A DNA stretch of 64,000 bases from Streptomyces showdoensis (GTDB lineage: Bacteria > Actinomycetota > Actinomycetes > Streptomycetales > Streptomycetaceae): the NCBI RefSeq assembly GCF_039535475.1, contig NZ_BAAAXG010000026.1, positions 2,909,501 to 2,973,500 on the forward strand, given 5' to 3'. Shown piece by piece: positions 62,420 to 64,000 of the stretch (position 1 is its first letter; the number at the start of each line of letters is the position of its first letter). The notes under the pieces are model-generated. The model was not told where the DNA came from, ran no database searches, and was given only the letters and a program-made list of their open reading frames with translations. Both the position numbers and the translations under genes were made by a program.

Positions 62420-64000
62420 CGCTGCTCCGCGGGATCGGTGGAGGGGCTGTCGGGGTGGGCGAGCTCCAGCATCCGCGTGATCACGCGCTCGGCGGCGTGG
62501 CCGTCGTCGAGGTCGCAGAACACGTCCCGGAACTCGCGGTACGCGTCGGTGTAGCCGGCACTGATCCGGTCGATGTCACCCAGTGCCTCGATCAGCTCGT
62601 CCGACGTCTGCAGCAGCGGACCGGGGGCCCGCTTCTCGAAGTCGAAGTAGAAGCCGCGCAGCTGGTCGCGGTAGTACTCCAGGTCGTACGTGAAGAACAG
62701 CATCGGACGGCCCGTGTTCGCGAAGTCGAACATGAGCGACGAGTAGTCCGTGACCAGCACGTCGGTGATCAGGAACAGCTCGGCGATGTCCGGGTAGGAC
62801 GAGACGTCGAAGACGAAGCCGTCCCCCGCGCCCGGGACCGCGTCCACGATGTTCGAGTGCTTGCGCACCAGCAGGACGTGGTCCTCGCCGAGCCGCTCGG
62901 CGGCCTTCTCGATGTCGACGCGGAGATCGAACTTGTAGTTGCCCGCCTGGTAGAACTGGTCGTCCCGCCAGGTCGGCGCGTACAGCACGACCTTCTTGCC
63001 CTCCGGCAGCCCGATCCGCTCCCGCACGGTCCGCGCCAGGTCGTCGGTCTTCTCCGACAGCAGCACGTCGTTGCGGGGGTAACCGGACTCCAGGATCTCC
63101 CCGTCGTACTGGAACGCCCGCTTCATGATCGGGGTCGAGAAGCGGTTGGGGGAGACCAGGAAGCTCCAGCTCGGGGTCTCCTCGGCGACCTTCGACAGGT
63201 ACTTGCGGTCCGCGAACTGCACGCTGTCGATGTCGTGGCCGATCCGCTTGAGCGGGGTGCCGTGCCAGGTCTGGACGATCACCTGGCCCTCACGGCGCCG
63301 GATCCAGAACGGCAGGTGGGTGTTGGTCACGATGTACCGGCTGTTGCCGAGCGCCTCGTACCACTCGTGGCTCCAGCGGCGGATGACCCGCACGCCCTCC
63401 GGGATCTCGGCCCGGCGGTCCTCCACGACCCACACGTGCTCCAGCTCGGAGCCCTGGCGCAGCAGCTCCTCGTAGACCGCGCGCGGCGAGTCGGAGAACT
63501 GGCGGCCGGAGAAGGAGGCGTACAGCACGGTGTCCTTCAGCGGCGCCGTCCGGGCCTCCTGGTACACCGTGGTGCGCATCTCGCGCTGGCGGAACCAGCC
63601 GACCTCCTCCGCGTTCAGGTCGGGGGAGGCGTCGACCAGCAGCCGGTCGTAGAACCGGTGGGTCAGCGCGTACTCGCGGCCGCGCACCGAGAAGGTGACC
63701 GGCAGGGTGCCGAGGGCCGTCGGGACGGCCCGGACCGGCACCTCGACGCGGCTGTCGACGGTGCGGACGAAGAGGTACCAGCGGCCCTGGCGGAGCGGCA
63801 CCTTGGTGAGCCCGCCGGGCACCGGCAGGAAGTCGGCGTGGAAGACGCCGTCCTCGACGGTGACCGGGTGGCGGTGCTCCTCGGCGTGCCGGCTGTGGCG
63901 CAGCACCAGCTCCAGCGGCTCCTCGGTGCTCGCCGGCAGGGCGCCCTCCAGGACGATCCGGCCCTCGGGGCTCACCGTCGCCTTGGCGACCATGGGCTGG
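62416..64000 (-). CDS. CDP-glycerol glycerophosphotransferase family protein (TagF/TagB-like), 5' partial
   Basis: The frame is open to the right edge, so the N-terminus is outside; the Met at 63993 may be internal. The visible part holds an N-terminal beta-rich section (residues 1-130) and a GT-B-like Glyphos_transf domain (about 150-500): VIVQTWHGTPLKRIGHDI, SGYPRNDVLL, VVLYAPTWRDD, VLLVRKHSN, VTDYSSLMFDFA. It transfers glycerol-phosphate from CDP-glycerol to make teichoic acid. Actinobacterial members often carry an N-terminal GT2 domain, which would be off-window. It is coupled to the membrane-protein gene by a 4-base overlap. Confidence 0.88.
   Translation of the reverse strand, partial: QPMVAKATVSPEGRIVLEGALPASTEEPLELVLRHSRHAEEHRHPVTVEDGVFHADFLPVPGGLTKVPLRQGRWYLFVRTVDSRVEVPVRAVPTALGTLPVTFSVRGREYALTHRFYDRLLVDASPDLNAEEVGWFRQREMRTTVYQEARTAPLKDTVLYASFSGRQFSDSPRAVYEELLRQGSELEHVWVVEDRRAEIPEGVRVIRRWSHEWYEALGNSRYIVTNTHLPFWIRRREGQVIVQTWHGTPLKRIGHDIDSVQFADRKYLSKVAEETPSWSFLVSPNRFSTPIMKRAFQYDGEILESGYPRNDVLLSEKTDDLARTVRERIGLPEGKKVVLYAPTWRDDQFYQAGNYKFDLRVDIEKAAERLGEDHVLLVRKHSNIVDAVPGAGDGFVFDVSSYPDIAELFLITDVLVTDYSSLMFDFANTGRPMLFFTYDLEYYRDQLRGFYFDFEKRAPGPLLQTSDELIEALGDIDRISAGYTDAYREFRDVFCDLDDGHAAERVITRMLELAHPDSPSTDPAEQR

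Overview
This window is a chromosomal segment of a high-GC actinomycete, almost certainly Streptomyces or a close relative. The base composition is very GC-rich with strong third-position GC. Starts are often GTG, with one TTG and one probable CTG. Genes end in long perfect GC hairpins mostly lacking U-tracts. The gene content fits: SEDS/PBP2/MreBCD cluster, ClgR-type and SigR-type control sites, mycothiol-linked nitroreductase, nickel-regulated FeSOD, long RNase E/G with Ala/Arg-rich arms. No phage, IS, CRISPR array or conjugative element is visible. The identification comes from reading the sequence and remembered families; no search was run.

Layout. 1-4 kb: PPOX-family protein (5' partial), HPP membrane protein, Nudix hydrolase, secreted class-C serine hydrolase, AbiEi/DUF559-like protein. 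4-8.3 kb: aminopeptidase PepN, divergent mycothiol-dependent nitroreductase-like protein, FeSOD SodF with a Nur-type box. 8.5-13.9 kb: three paralogous APC amino-acid permeases, with BioY between the second and third. 14-16.6 kb: RpiB, Nei-type glycosylase, Eis-like acetyltransferase. 16.7-21.7 kb: SpoIIE-type phosphatase, MacB/FtsX ABC pair, small HD hydrolase. 21.8-23 kb: small membrane protein, amphi-Trp protein with a histone-H1-like tail, tRNA-Gly and tRNA-Pro. 23.1-27.6 kb: tig, clpP1, clpP2, clpX. 27.7-29.1 kb: secreted 4-Cys peptide and a Pro/Gln/Tyr-rich membrane protein. 29.2-31.8 kb: valS. 31.9-39.0 kb: an apparently accessory block (BcsA-like glycosyltransferase, WecB, PAS histidine kinase and OmpR-type regulator, orphan NarL-type kinase, second MreB-type actin). 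39-41.4 kb: folC, DUF4233, ndk. 41.7-48.1 kb: mreB-mreC-mreD-mrdA-rodA. 48.1-53.4 kb: frameshifted CYTH-CHAD gene, TIGR03960 radical SAM protein, Trp-rich repeat protein, DUF2344 protein. 53.6-60.8 kb: rne, galU, rplU, rpmA, obgE. 60.9-64 kb: polytopic membrane protein and a TagF/TagB-like glycerophosphotransferase (5' partial).

How it works together. The backbone is protein quality control (tig/clp), translation and ribosome assembly (valS, rplU, rpmA, obgE, rne) and lateral or spore-wall synthesis (mre cluster). The core order (pepN, nitroreductase, rpiB, nei, tig, clpP1P2, clpX, valS, folC, DUF4233, ndk, rne, rplU, rpmA, obg) matches what I recall of the Mycobacterium tuberculosis Rv2467-Rv2440c region, so it is an old actinobacterial block with later insertions. 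The most interesting non-core parts are the GT2/WecB/two-component/Mbl block with an 11-bp direct-repeat operator candidate before wecB, the Trp-rich 81-bp repeat protein between two conserved genes of unknown function, the frameshift in a C7 tract, and several readable regulatory sites (SigR-like, Nur-like, ClgR-like, SigE-like, leaderless promoters).
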